Assembly (NCBI GenBank): GCA_032164245.1
Contig: JAVMKO010000006.1
Coordinates: 4,975,001-5,039,000 of the forward strand
Origin: Sternotherus odoratus
Lineage: Eukaryota; Chordata; Testudines; Kinosternidae
Length of the DNA: 64,000 nucleotides
Reading direction: 5' to 3'
Position numbers and translations under genes: made by a program. The notes beneath the pieces are model-generated. The model saw only the letters and a list, made by a program, of their open reading frames with translations, did no database searches and was not told the origin of the DNA. Below are positions 1-10,860 of the stretch, piece after piece (position 1 is the first letter of the stretch; the number at the start of each line of letters is the position of its first letter).

Positions 1-703
1 CAGATGGACTGATGATCAGGCCAATGGCTGTTACTGAGACGTCACTTGCATGGGCCTTAATAACTAAGGAATTCAGAATTGGGCACCTTATTAAGGTATT
101 TGCATGTAAACAGGCTATTTATTTCTCAGAGTTCGTTGGTTCCTGCTGCTCTTTTCTCACATGAAATGATGATTCTCTGCTGGTATCACTTTTAGTGGCT
201 GTGGAGATGATTATGATGGCACAAAGACAGGATTATGTGATTTCAGATGGGGAATAAACAGCGGGAGCAGGTGAAGTCTTAAGAAACAAATACCTATTTC
301 CACACAAACATCTTTAGTAACACACAATAAGGGAAGAAAATAAAACATTCTGCTAGGCAGCAGTAGTGCTTGTATAAGAGTTTTCAGTGCGTCACTAGCA
401 AAATAATTACTGTTAATTCTTAAGAAGTTAAGAGACTAATTGAGGCAGATTTTCCATTGGTGAGCACTTGGGAAACAGAGCATGGACCGTTCTTCACGCC
501 CCAACCTAAGGGCCAAGCACATTCATAGGTCTGCTATGTGTGTTATGCAGTTTCCAGAAAGCCCCTGCGAACGGTTTCAGGTATTTCAGCTTTTTATTTT
601 TATTTCTTGTTTCTATTGCAGTAGTCTTAATCAGGCTGTAGCTCCATTGAGTTAGGGAGAGTACATAACAGACTCTTCCCCAGAGACAGCTTGAAGAAGT
701 CTT
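1..703. other. Unassigned intergenic sequence
   Basis: AT-rich non-coding DNA. I see no credible exon, RNA gene or recognisable repeat before the hAT-like element that begins near 704. Confidence 0.5.
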
Positions 704-1001
704 AGGCCTGGTCTACAGTACGGGGGGGTTGTCAACCTAAGATACGCAACTTCCAGCTACGTAAATAACATAGCTGAAGTCGGCGCATCTTAGGCCGACT
801 TACCTGCCGTCCTCACAGTGGCAGCGGTCGGCAGTGGGCTCTCCTGCCGACTCTACCTTGTGCCTCTCGGCAAGCTGGAGTTCCAGAGTTGACGGGAGTG
901 CCATTGGCGATCGATTTATCACGTCTTGACAAGATACGATAAATCGATCGCCAATAGATCGATCACTACCCACCAATCCGGCGGGTAGTGAAGACATATC
1001 C
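704..1001. mobile_element. hAT-type MITE (turtle 'ggtctacact' family)
   Basis: A non-autonomous DNA transposon of about 300 bp. The ends are imperfect inverted repeats: GGCCTGGTCTACAGTA on the left and TAGTGAAGACATATCC on the right. Inside, TTTATC/GATAAA and CGATCGATT-type inverted motifs give a long imperfect fold-back. The same family recurs in reverse orientation at 10297-10566 and, more diverged, at 33946-34208 and 36542-36810. I could not resolve a clean 8-bp target duplication here, so the exact ends are approximate. Confidence 0.7.
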
Positions 1002-1873
1002 TTATAGCCCCATTAATTTGTCCTTTTCTCAGATTGTTGCTGTGGTTACCTTTTTGGTGATGTTCCCAACCCGTAAAGCTTTTGTCCAGATCTGAACTTC
1101 CCCAGAGTTTGGGGTTATTGGCATTTGGGACTCCAATTCATATGTCTCAAATAGAACGTTTGAATCGGATATAAAAAGTCAAGGGGGTTAACAAAATAAT
1201 TCGAAATAGGAAGGCATCCGGATGCTTTTTAAATCCTACACTTTATAGTAGTAGTGGCATAGCGGTGGTAGCAGCTCCCAAGTAGGAAAGGTTTTCACTC
1301 TCACACTTTCGCTGGGTTCGGCTTGACCCCGTTTGCGTTCAGAACTCCCTCACTCAAAGAGCGGTGGTCCTGGTGCGGCTGAAGTCAGCTTAAGCCTCAA
1401 ACCCAGTCAATCGCCCACACTTCTCACACATCCCACACACCAAGGCCTATTTCATTCATTCATACCAAGATGCATCCGTTTCCTTTTTTCCTCTTTTACC
1501 TGAGAGCGTTACTACAACCCCTCTGTCCAGACTGAACACACTTGTGTTCTTAGCTGAGGGGTCACCACAACCCCTCTTGAGGACGTCACCACAATGCCTC
1601 AACCCAAATAGGTCTGACCTAAGCCACACATTGGCTTATCCTGGGGCAACAACACATTTCCCAGCCCCGCGTATGCAATTTACTGTGTCTAATCTTGTTG
1701 CAAAATCAAAACAGTTTGTATGGTGTGAGGCCAAAAGGGACAGACGGCCCCACAGTCAGTCCTCCTCCAACTTCCCAGTGGAGATTTCAAAAGGCCTCCT
1801 TACCTCTGAGTTGGCGCCTTGGGGGTCGAAGGGGCACCGTCCACAGCTGCCTCCGTCTCAGCCGGGCGTCACC
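1002..1873 (-). mobile_element. Probable retroviral leader/internal remnant downstream of the antisense LTR
   Basis: On the minus strand this lies immediately 3' of the LTR and primer-binding site at 1874-2494, where the untranslated leader of a provirus would be. A good splice-donor sequence (CAGAG/GTAAGG, GT at 1803-1802) sits about 70 nt after the primer-binding site, as expected of a major retroviral donor. I found no gag, pol or env reading frame. How far toward lower coordinates the remnant extends is not resolved, and the part before about 1200 may be unrelated intergenic DNA. Confidence 0.4.
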
Positions 1874-1891
1874 ATCTGAGTCACAGCACCA
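1874..1891 (-). other. Retroviral primer-binding site, tRNA-His-like
   Basis: Read on the minus strand the sequence is TGGTGCTGTGACTCAGAT. This is close to the complement of the 3' end of vertebrate tRNA-His with its CCA tail. It begins 3 nt after the CA end of the LTR at 1895, which is the expected placement. Two positions differ from the exact tRNA-His complement as I remember it. Confidence 0.65.
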
Positions 1892-1894
1892 AAT

Positions 1895-2494
1895 TGTGGA
1901 AGAAAATAAATCCTCACTCTCAGATTGGATACAAGTCAGAGACAGCTTTATTAGCAGGCAATTGCAGGGAATTGCAGTTTCTTCAAAGTACAGTGGAGCC
2001 TCGGTATAACGCGCCCCGGATATAGTGCGATTATACTGTGGCTCCCTGGTCCTTGTTCTCTGTCCTCGGCAGGTGGTCGCGCCTGCAAGGGACAGAGAAC
2101 TCCGGACTGCAGGTTCTCTGTGGAAGCCGCTGCCCCTGCGCCTGCCAGGGGCAGGGGACGCCGCACTTGCAACCCCGGAGTTCCCTGTCCCGGCAGGTGC
2201 GGGACCGCGGATCCCATTTGTCGTGTTATAGCGGGGCTCCACTGGACAAGCAATTTCACCCAAATATTTATACCCCTTTGTGATGTGCATTAATTAAAAA
2301 CAACTGCAGTTTGTTTATATTATGTCCTCCTATTCCAGTATTTTCTTGCTACTTGTCTCAAAACATTGTGATCTCACGGCTAGGTCACTCTGACTGTTCT
2401 GCTGTTTTCCACTTGCTTCTGACCTAAGCTCTGCTTCTACAGGTCTCGCAATGTTAGGCTAGAACTTAGCCTGACAGTTGCTCTGTCTCTGACA
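1895..2494 (-). mobile_element. Endogenous retrovirus LTR (antisense), split by a MITE
   Basis: On the minus strand the segment starts TGTCAGAGACAGAGC and ends TTCCACA, the TG...CA layout of an LTR. It carries a TATA box (GGTATAAATA, near 2270) and a polyadenylation signal (AATAAA, near 1950), followed by the primer-binding site. Without the 254-bp insertion at 1991-2244 the LTR is about 346 bp. No second LTR was seen in the window, so this is a partial provirus. The features are gammaretrovirus/ERV1-like, but the class is inferred. Confidence 0.7.
1991..2244. mobile_element. Tc1/mariner (pogo/Tigger-like) MITE inside the LTR
   Basis: The inverted termini are CAGTGGAGCCTCGGTATAAC at the left and, as reverse complement, CAGTGGAGCCCCGCTATAAC at the right: 18 of 20 positions match. 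It is preceded by TA; the expected TA on the right reads GA, so one copy of the dinucleotide has probably decayed. The interior is GC-rich with no transposase frame. It interrupts the U3/R portion of the antisense LTR between its TATA box and polyadenylation signal, so it inserted after the retrovirus. Confidence 0.75.
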
Positions 2495-2503
2495 ACTTAA
2501 AAA

Positions 2504-2854
2504 TTGCTACACTTGAACCCTCTCTTTCTTTTCCTACTTCCACAATACATTTCAGCAGGATCAACTCCAAAGGCCGTTCTGGAATATGTGTTCACAAATA
2601 AGATGACCACGCTCTTCCCAAATGCTTTTGTTGCTCTGGGCATACTTCTAACACTTCCTGTAACCGTTGCCAGTGGAGAACGCAGCTTCTCCAAGCTGAA
2701 GTTAATAAAAACATGTCTACACTCCACAATGACACCGGAGAGGCTGGTCAGCCTTGCAACCATCTCAACAGAGCATGAGCTGGCCCAGACTGTGGACCTC
2801 CAGGAACCAGTTCAAATCTTTGCAACCAAGAAGGCCTGGAAAGCACCACTTTGA
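2504..2854 (+). pseudogene. hAT transposase C-terminal remnant (ZMYM1-like)
   Basis: An open frame of 116 codons with the signature of the hAT dimerisation region: a segment reading LTLPVTVASGERSFSKLKLI, followed by RLVSLATISTEHELAQ. The TVASGERSFSKLKLIK core is the conserved motif of hAT transposases and of their domesticated relatives annotated as zinc-finger MYM-type 1-like proteins. The BED/DDE catalytic part is missing, there is no upstream exon, and the antisense LTR ends 10 bp before it. Best read as a dead 3' fragment. Confidence 0.75.
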
Positions 2855-2970
2855 TTTTTCAAACAGATACAAATGCCAGTGTTTACTATGCAGACAAGAA
2901 AAGTTACATTTGCTGCTCAGGAGTTTGAAAGTTAAGTGTTACTTAACATTTTTGAAGAAGGCATTTTAAG

Positions 2971-3633
2971 TGGTTAGTTCTCCTTTACTGGAGTAGGTAG
3001 CAGAGCAGCACCATGAGAGGAGTAGAACAGGAAGAAGGCAGAATTGAGACCTTTCAAAGTTTTGGCTCAAGCGAGGGAACATGGGGGCATCATTTGAGCT
3101 CCCCGCCCCAGGTGCCAAAATGTTGTGGGCCAGTCCTGTGGAAAATGAGCACAGCGCCCACGTTGGGAGACGTGATCACTTGTGTGTGTAAAAGTGGAGA
3201 CTCAGAAAAATCAAAGGAGAGGACTGGATATGTGGCTTTTTCTTTCTCTTCCTGTTCAGCCGCATGTGTAACTGCCATTAGTGTCAAACAGGAGTTGCGC
3301 ATGAATGAGGAGAGCAGAACAGACCCCATGGGAGGAGTGAATTTGTCACAGTCTAGTTCTCTAGAGTGCCTGCCGCCTTCCTAAGCATGCCCAACGAAAA
3401 ATATATTTCCTGAAACAGGCTCTTGCAATTACACAGGGGATGATTGTGACATGCATTACACGAATACTCCACTGTAGGGCCTTTCGGAAAAGTACATCTT
3501 TATTATGGAAAGGGGATCATTTTTAGACATCTTTTATTTCCTGTTTACAACTAGGAAAGCAATCCATCCATGCAACAGTTACTAAAGGCCATTTTCGCTT
3601 CCTGCTGCAATGGTGTGGTGACTCTGCCATCTA
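2971..3633. other. Unassigned intergenic sequence
   Basis: A 123-codon plus-strand frame at 3013-3384 has no recognisable domain, an atypical composition and no neighbouring exon. I treat it as chance. Nothing else is recognised here. Confidence 0.4.
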
Positions 3634-3892
3634 GCTTCTAAACTCAGACATGAGGATTTATGAAACTTACTTTCAGCCCTAGCTGTTTGTTGTCGAGATT
3701 TAAGATAGGCCCATTATTAAACCAGTATCTTCCCATGCTGGTTGCAAAACAATGTTAGAAATTGTGGATTGCCACGGACTCGCAGGGGTGAGGAAAAATT
3801 GCAGGCCTGTTATTTACCAGGTTGCACGTGGCAACAGACTATATAAGTAAGAGACGCAAGGGGAGTGTGGGTCAGGACGTGAGCTGCAGATG

Positions 3893-3910
3893 CACACACA
3901 CACACACACA
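3893..3910. repeat. (CA)n microsatellite
   Basis: A short run of CA dinucleotides of about nine units within the 849-bp bracketed segment. Confidence 0.9.
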
Positions 3911-4352
3911 ACTAAAATTAATCAATTTAAAGTTTTACTGGGTATAATTACAAGGGGTAAGGGAGCAGTTTTTTGATTAACTAATAGACTTAATGAAACT
4001 TAAAACACACAATGACTAAAATACCTACTAACAATATTTACAAACAAAGATGCAGCATTTAGTAATAATTGATACTTACAAATACAAACCAACACATAAC
4101 ACGACCGGTAAACGTATAAGCTCTATTTGAAACACGTGAGCTGAGAGAGAGGCTTCAAGTTGATCAGGCTCGGTTACGTGGGGTACACGGGATACACGGA
4201 TACATGGGATTCGTTTTCCTCTCTCTGTCTGCACATGGCAGGCAGAAACATAAGTACCAACTATGACATCACAAAAGTGTCATAGGGGACGGGGCCCAAA
4301 ACTTGTTTGTGTTCACTTCTGATTGGCACAAGCAAAGTTTACACCAACTAGG

Positions 4353-4558
4353 GGAGCAGGTGCCTCAAAGTCTGGCTTCGCCCCCAAAAGGGGAGGAAAT
4401 GCACATTGGTATAGAATGCACACAAAACTGAATGACAAAAGACGAGGCCAGGGCAGGAGCAGGTGACCCAAAGTCTGGTTTCGCCCCCAAAAGGTGAGAA
4501 AACGCACAGTGTTATAGAATGCACGCGAAACTGAATGACAAAAGAAGAGGCCAGGGCA
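4353..4558. repeat. 103-bp tandem duplication
   Basis: Two adjacent units with a period of about 103 bp. Both contain GGAGCAGGTG, then CAAAGTCTGG, TTCGCCCCCAAAAGG, TATAGAATGCAC and AACTGAATGACAAAAGA. They differ at roughly ten positions, so the duplication is older than the flanking 130-bp repeats. Confidence 0.8.
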
Positions 4559-4742
4559 ATACCGGGATGGGCAAGTGTTTACAGGATGCAGACAGAAACT
4601 CATCTGAACATTGCTTCTAAACTCAGACATGAGGATTTATGAAACTTACTTTCAGCCCTAGCTGCTTGTTGTCGAGATTTAAGATAGGCCCATTATTAAA
4701 CCAGTATCTTCCCACGCTGGTTGCAAAACAATGTTAGAAATT

Positions 4743-7087
4743 TGTTCATCTTTTTCTTCAAGAGACTGGCTTTACTCTGCTCTGGAAGGTTGGATTGTTA
4801 TGCTGTCAATACACATGTGATTTACTAGCTCTCAACTGAGAGTATCGTCGGTTTACAGGTAAACTAGCTCTGAGTCTACAGTGATACCTGAACCAAAGCA
4901 CAGACAACGTCAATGGAACCACTCCCGATGGAGTCAGTGGGTTTTGGATCAAGCCACAGAAGTACCACCAGTTGATAGTCATCTGTTTGAAGCCATCACA
5001 TAAAAGTAACTCCAAGGCTTATGGTACAATTTTGTTTGACGGGTAACAGTCCCATCTGTCTGAAACAAACAGTTTTCACTGATCCACTTGGCAATCACTA
5101 GAATGAAAATTTTGGTAATAAAACTAAATGTGGTTAGTTTGGGAGACAAAATGGGAAATGAAACTCATCCATTGCTTTCGCCCAGCCTAATGAACAGTAA
5201 ATACGGCTGAAGGCAGTGGAATTTCTAATCTTTCTTGGTCTTCCACACGCTTTGTCATCTGCTCTTCTGACCAAATAGTGCCGGGGGAGGAAGTCTGTAA
5301 GATAGAAGTTCTCAGTAGTTCACCATTAGATCGCTCAAGAGATTATCACTCAGTTGTTATATTGCAAAGTCGGGAGGGGGGGTACCTGGCATTTCCTTTT
5401 CACTTCACCAGTTCACAGTCGAGGAAGGATGGAAGCAAACGGTCCTGACCCACTTGTGAACATGGTCTGCGATTCCAAATGTGGGGGTTGACCATCCATG
5501 GGGGAGGAGGCCCTTTCGCTGGCATTTTAAGCTTTGAGACTTTCCTGTGCCACTCTCTGGGGACTTACACATTTGAAATGGGGACTTTGAAGCTGAAGGA
5601 ACACTGGACTGACTCCTAATGGGTTACCACAGAGCAACATCCTTGCTCTACACCCTCCATTTGGAACCAAAACCTGACTTACAACACCTCGGTCTGGAAC
5701 CTGCAAGGAGCAGGCCTTGTGATGAAAGCAGGGCCTTAAAGTCCAGGGGCCCGATTCTGAGCTAACATCTCCACTCCTCATCTGGGGCAAGAGCAAGAGG
5801 GGGAAGAGAAGCTTTAACATATGCAGGGGTTATGCAGTATGCTGCCCAGGGCTGCTCCAGTTTACACAGTGTCCCAGAGTCCCCTATGGGCTCTGGCCAG
5901 CAGAGAATAGCCATAGTGCAGCCCACACCCCCATATTAGGGGCTGGTGCTGAGCGCTTGTATCTGCTGTGCACCAGGCAGGAACGCCACTTGCACAAGGG
6001 GTGTTCTCCGAGAGCCCTTTCTCCACACCCCTGGGTTCCTTTGTCCTCCCATATCTGCCTGAAAGGGCCTTCGCATCCCTGGAAATCTGGATCCAGTTCT
6101 CTAACCTTTAACAGAGGATTATTGCTCCTGACAACGCCCATTATACTGTGGTCCTGTGTGCTCTATGGCGAGCTGGACCTGTCGTCCAGCAAAGCCCGCT
6201 GGTTTCACGGCAGGGCTGAATTCTGCAGCACAGTGGAAGTTTTACAGCAACCTCAAGTCAGCTAAAAAAAAGGAGGTTTTTGGACTGAGTTCAGCATGAA
6301 GATGGGTGATGGTCAGTGCAGACAGTCAGTGAGCAGAGCTAGTTATATTGATATTAAATCCCCCACGGTGGGCAGGGATGAAGGCAAACTGAAATTTTGG
6401 GGCAGATTTAGCCTGCCTATTTCTCTACCTTAGAGTTTGGACACCAGCCAGGAGCCCCATTATTCCCACTCCAATATCTGCCACAATGCAGTAGTCAGAG
6501 AGTACCAACATTAACCAGATGGGTCCGCTAAAATGGCCAGCGATGAAACAGTTAAGGTTGACATTTTTAAAATACATCCTTAGGGTTCAGAGTCAATGGC
6601 CCAGTACTACTGCTGCTGGCTCTCTCTTTGCAGCTTTAGGCAAACAACACTGCTGCATCGGGTTCACATGCTGAAGGTTTCCCTCACAACCACTAATGCT
6701 GGAAGTTTGTTTTTAAAGCAAGTTGAAATTCGGGAGCATAATCGTGCAGCAGGGGCTGCCATAAACGTAATGGGTGCAGAAAAGCCAGCGCCCTGACGAG
6801 GGCCCTACGGCTAGTTCAGTCTGCCTTGCCAGCTCCACAGATGAGAGTCAAACCCCTCGTTCCAGGAGAAGTTCCATCTGCTTAACTGCATGGCAAATTG
6901 TACAGACCCTCTCGTTTCCAGCTTGGTGCCGACAGATTTCTCATCAAGTGTTAGTCCAAGGACCGGTACCAAAGCATTGTACTGCCAGGTGGGATCTAGC
7001 GCCACAGGTATTCCCAACCCCAATCACAGGAGTATCTTCCACTCATTAATGGATTTCCTCCCACCACTCCCGCAAGGCACGGAGGCA
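4743..7087. other. Unassigned intergenic sequence
   Basis: No exon, RNA gene or confident repeat recognised. Several frames of 66-105 codons (for example near 5527, 5884 and 5957) overlap each other on both strands, show no domain and are taken as chance. Confidence 0.4.
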
Positions 7088-7200
7088 TTTTCTGCAATAC
7101 ACAGACGGAGAACCTCGGCACAGGGTAGATTAACTGACTTGTCTGAGGTCACACAGGAAATGTTCAGAAGAGTCAGGACTCGAACCCAGATCTGTTGAGG
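7088..7200 (+). repeat. MIR/CORE-SINE remnant
   Basis: It contains the MIR core order: ACTTGTCTGAGGTCACACAG, then CAGGACTCGAACCCAGATCT. The tRNA-like head and the 3' tail are eroded. It ends close to the inserted hAT element at 7228. Confidence 0.7.
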
Positions 7201-7227
7201 GCCTATCCAGTACTCTGTTCATGAGAT

Positions 7228-8436
7228 CAGTGGTTCTCGACCATTTCAGATTACTATACCCCTTTCAGGAGTCTGATCTGTCTTGTGTACCCCAAGTTTC
7301 ACCTCATTTCAAAACTACTTGCTTACAAAGTCAGATATAAAAATACAAGTGTCCCAGCACCATATTAGTGAAAAATGGCTGACTCATTTTTAACATTGTG
7401 GCGGGGTGACCACCCGCCCCCTACCAGAAGGGGCTTGGAAAAGCCCCAAAAGGGGTTTGAAATAGCCCGGAAGGGGGTTAAGGCTGGGAGCCAGCAGGCT
7501 TTGTCTGATTGGGCATTAGGCCCAGCTGGGCGGCCACGCCCCAAACACTCCCAGACAGGATATAAGGGCTGGGAGGCAGAGAGGCTCCTGGGTGTTCAGA
7601 GGGAGCAGTCTCCTCTGCATTCAGAGGGAAACAGGCCTAGCTGCAGGAGCTGAGCCAGGTACCTGGGTTAGGGCAGAGCTGGGGCAGGGCAGAAGGAGCT
7701 GGGTGGGCTCTAGCCACGAGCCCCAGGCCTCCGGGCCTGATACAAGGCCCGACCCACAAGTACCAGGGTTGCAGGGAGCAGCCTAGGGCTGGAGATAGCA
7801 GCAGCAGGCCAACCCTCCTTGCCTGTGATGAGAAGCCATGATACTGCAGTCCGCCCCAGTGAGCGGGGGCAAGTAGTGACTGACAGTGGCACACTCTGAG
7901 GTGGGGATAGGGGGTAGAGGGTTCCCCTGGGGAGGGGAGACCCTCACACCAAAGGGGGTACTGCAGGGGTGCAGCACCCACAGCTGGAGGGCACCGGGGT
8001 CCGGGAGGGACACGGTGCCAGCAAAGGAGCGGGGCATCAACCTGCGGAGGGCGCTCTGGCTGCTGAAGGAGCTAATTCCCCAGACGACCAGCGGGAGGCG
8101 CCGCGGGGGTGAGTGGTGACCCCGTTACAAACATATAACATTAATCAATTGGAATATAAATATTGTACTTACATTTCACTTGTGAGCCTTGTCTGAAGCC
8201 TGAGCCACACTGCCCGGGGCTGAAGCATGTAACTTAGCTTTGCTGGGGCCCCTGTGGTGTGGGGCACTTGGCAATTGCCTACTTGCCACCCCCAATGCCA
8301 GCCCTTCACTTGTGACCCCCCTAAACCCATCCTACAACCTCCAGGTTGAAAAACACTGATCTAGATTAATTGAGTACCTCTGGCAAAACCCTCTGTGTAC
8401 CCCAGGGGTACACATACTCCTGGTTGAGAACCACTG
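7228..8436. mobile_element. hAT-type non-autonomous element, interrupted by a solo LTR
   Basis: The termini are CAGTGGTTCTCGACC and GGTTGAGAACCACTG, good inverted repeats of the hAT 'cagtggttctc' type. The 8 bp on each side (CATGAGAT and CACTCGAT) match at 5 of 8 positions. The interior resembles the element at 51089-51507 (caggagtct, gtttcacctca, acttgcttacaaa and ggggtacac motifs). A 733-bp LTR at 7397-8129 splits it, so the hAT element is the older insertion. Confidence 0.8.
7397..8129 (+). mobile_element. Solo LTR with 5-bp target duplication
   Basis: It begins TGTGGCGGGGTGAC and ends CCCCGTTACA, and is flanked by perfect direct repeats AACAT (7392-7396 and 8130-8134). A TATA-like GGATATAAGG lies near 7560. 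The sequence is GC-rich and lacks coding potential. No internal retroviral sequence adjoins it, so it is a solo LTR left by recombination. A 5-bp duplication fits several LTR families, and I do not assign the class. Orientation is inferred from the TATA-like box. Confidence 0.8.
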
Positions 8437-9652
8437 CACTCGATCACCCTTGAGACCCCTGAGTCTAGCTCCTAAGATCAGCTGTTTGCAGAGGATGAAA
8501 GCACTGTGGCTGCAGTGAAGTTGAGGGTATAGAGCAGAAGGATGCCCTACCGTAACTCACCGGAAGGTCCTTTCTGCTGTCAAAAGAGCAACCAAGACTG
8601 GTTCTGGAATGAGATATTGGCAAATGGCTGCCAGATGCTCAAATGGACCAGTTAGTGGAGCCTTCCCCCCCGTGGCTGAACTTGCAGTGTGTATCTTGCA
8701 TGATATTACAGACAAAATTGGATCTCGTTAATCTCATTTTCTAAAGGCAACAGTTCTTGTAGGGGTGGCTTCTGGTACGATGCAGAATTTTGCATTCTCC
8801 CAGGAATCATGTGGCTATAACATGCCTGCAGTAGTCATATTTTTTCATTTGAATATGACAGACAGCTTCACTGTCTAACCTGGGGACAAGTTTAAAAACC
8901 TGCATTTTACCCAAAGCTTGGCAAACTCCTGGAGCCTCTAACAATCAGAGACTTCATCTGGTATATAATTCCATGTTCTTTCAGGGTTTCTCAAGAATTC
9001 CCAATCCCACATAAAATGTATTTTAACAATTACGGATTCGTCTGTTTTAAACTAAAATGCATCAGTATCTTTTATTTCATTTCAGATGTACAGTGTTACT
9101 CCCTAAAGGAAAACATACGATTATCAGTCACTGTTTGGTATTCATGTAAAAGTCCTTGAAACATATTCTGGTTTTACCTGTGTTTCAGGGGAACCATGGC
9201 TCTTCAGAAATCATTTTACATCCAAGGTGCGGTGCCTCACATCTCTGCCTAGTAGTACTTTGTTTCCATCAGCTCTAGGAGGAAACAAAATGCAATTTGC
9301 ACTAGGAGTGCAGGAAATTCAAGATTTCAGCTTCTACCATTTGTTGTATATTGGGCAATAACTACACCGTTAAGCTGGCAATAAGGGTAAAATGGAATTC
9401 TAGTTTGTACTACAGCAGTTCTCGGCTAGACTTAAAAGATGGAAGTAATAGAATAGGAGAGAAGCGAGAACATTTATGGCATTTACAAAATTACAAGGTG
9501 ACAATTTAGGTATTTTAATGAGCACAGAGTAATTCAAAAAAACCATTTGAGTCTTGTTTTCAAGTGGGAAGTTGCTTTTCAATGGGGAACCCTTGCTATT
9601 TTGCACAAAAGACTTTTTATTTTTCATTCTGTAGGAAATGCAGATGGTCTGT
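8437..9652. other. Unassigned intergenic sequence
   Basis: AT-rich non-coding DNA. I recognise no exon, RNA gene or repeat. Confidence 0.45.
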
Positions 9653-10640
9653 GTAGCAGCCCATGAACTCGCCTCCACAGCGCCTCCTGCTGGTCATCTG
9701 GAAATCAGCTCCCTTTTTAGCTTTGGGGTGCCCTCTGCTGGCCAGTGTCTTACCTGCCTCAGGCCCCGTGCCCCTCCCAGACCCTTGTGCCTCTCCCAGA
9801 CCCCGTGCCCCTTTACCTGGGGGTTCTGGCCCAGAAGTACCCACACACAAACTCTGGGTCTCCCCTCCCAGGGGAATCATCCTCCCCCTGTGCCCACCTT
9901 ACCTCAGTGGCTACTGCAAGTCATCATCTAGCCCCCACTCACTGGGGCAAACTGTAGTCTGTAATGACCACTCATCATTGGCAAGGGGGTTGGATCAGCT
10001 GCCTCGGCCTATCCCCGAGCTACCCCTCTGCAGCTGCAGTACCCCTTTTAGGCCTTTACCAAGACCTCAGTCTGGGGCGTTGCCAGGCTAGGGCTCCCCA
10101 GCTCCTCTTGCCCTTCCCCAGCCCTGCTCGGCTTCAAGTACCCTGCTCCCAGGCAGCTAGGCCCATACCACTCCAGAGCCAGAGTGAGATGCCTCTAGCT
10201 CCTGGCCCCCAGGCCTCTTATCAGGGCCAGCTGGGCCCTGATTGGCCACACCTGTGGTCAGCTACTCCCTCAGCTGCTCTCACTCCTTTTATCCCAGGGC
10301 TGGTCTCCACTACCCACCGGATCGGATTGATCTGTTAGCGATCGCTTTCTTGCATCTGGTGAAGACGTGAGAAATCGCTCGCTCGTGGCGCCCCCGTCAA
10401 CTCCGGAACTCCAGCTTTCCAGGAGGCGCAAGCTGGAGTCAACGGGGGAGCGCGCTGCCAACTGCCGCTGACGTGAGGACGGCAGGTAAGTCGGCTGCAG
10501 ATACGCAAACTTCAGTGAATCCCTCCCCACCCCACCCCACCCAGTGCCTGTAGTGAAGACCAGCCCCCAGCCACAGCCCTCTCCAGGGCTGCTTATAACC
10601 CTACAGCCAGATCCTCCTCATTCCCCCAACACACCTGCAA
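9653..10640 (-). mobile_element. Probable LTR-type repeat (antisense), interrupted by a MITE
   Basis: A GC-rich unit which, read on the minus strand, has a CCAAT context (GGCCAATCAGGGC, near 10240) and a TATA-like GGGATAAAAGG (near 10290), then a C/T-rich tract with repeated 'cagaccccgtgcccct'-type words near 9760-9800. This resembles an ERV LTR, but I cannot identify the TG...CA ends or a target duplication, so the limits are approximate. The hAT MITE at 10297-10566 lies within or at the edge of it. Confidence 0.4.
10297..10566. mobile_element. hAT-type MITE, same family as 704-1001
   Basis: The termini GGGCTGGTCTCCACTAC and GTAGTGAAGACCAGCCC are near-perfect inverted repeats. The interior (GGATCGGATTGATC, GCGATCGCTT, GGCAGGTAAGTCGGC) is the reverse complement of the 704-1001 element with moderate divergence. 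No clear 8-bp duplication was resolved. Confidence 0.75.
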
Positions 10641-10860
10641 GATGGGGAAGTAGTACTATCACATTTATAAATAGGAACCTGAAGCCCAAGTCTTCACAGG
10701 TATCTGAACTGAAGTGAATGGGAGCTAGGCACCTAAATATCCTTGTGGATCTGTACTGAAATATCTTGCTCAAAGTCACCCAAGAAGCCGGTAGCAGAGA
10801 AGGGAATTGAACTCTAGGTCCCAAGCACTAGGCTAACTAACTGCCCTAACTACATGACCA
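10640..10860 (+). repeat. MIR-like SINE remnant
   Basis: Words in MIR order are present: 'tataaataggaacctgaagc', then 'cttgctcaaagtcaccca' and 'gggaattgaactctaggtc'. Non-matching sequence interrupts the middle. A diverged copy, so the edges are approximate. Confidence 0.5.

Larger units (their letters stand above)
3634..4742. repeat. 849-bp segment flanked by 130-bp direct repeats
   Basis: Positions 3634-3763 and 4613-4742 are direct repeats of 130 bp differing at only about two positions (gctgTttg/gctgCttg and cccaTgctg/cccaCgctg). Between them lie 849 bp with a TATA-like ACTATATAAG near 3838, a CA microsatellite at 3893-3910 and an internal tandem duplication at 4353-4558. The repeat ends do not read TG...CA and no primer-binding site follows, so simple LTRs are not supported. 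A tandem duplication with partial loss, or an insertion with an unusually long target duplication, are alternatives. Confidence 0.7.

Noticed and set aside
3013..3384. 123-codon plus-strand frame downstream of the hAT remnant
   Set aside because: No domain, no splice signals that would join it to another exon, and it overlaps a frame on the other strand. Considered chance.
3634..4742. Reading the 130-bp direct repeats as short LTRs of a miniature LTR retrotransposon
   Set aside because: The repeat ends do not read TG...CA, no primer-binding site follows the left copy, and no short target duplication surrounds the pair.
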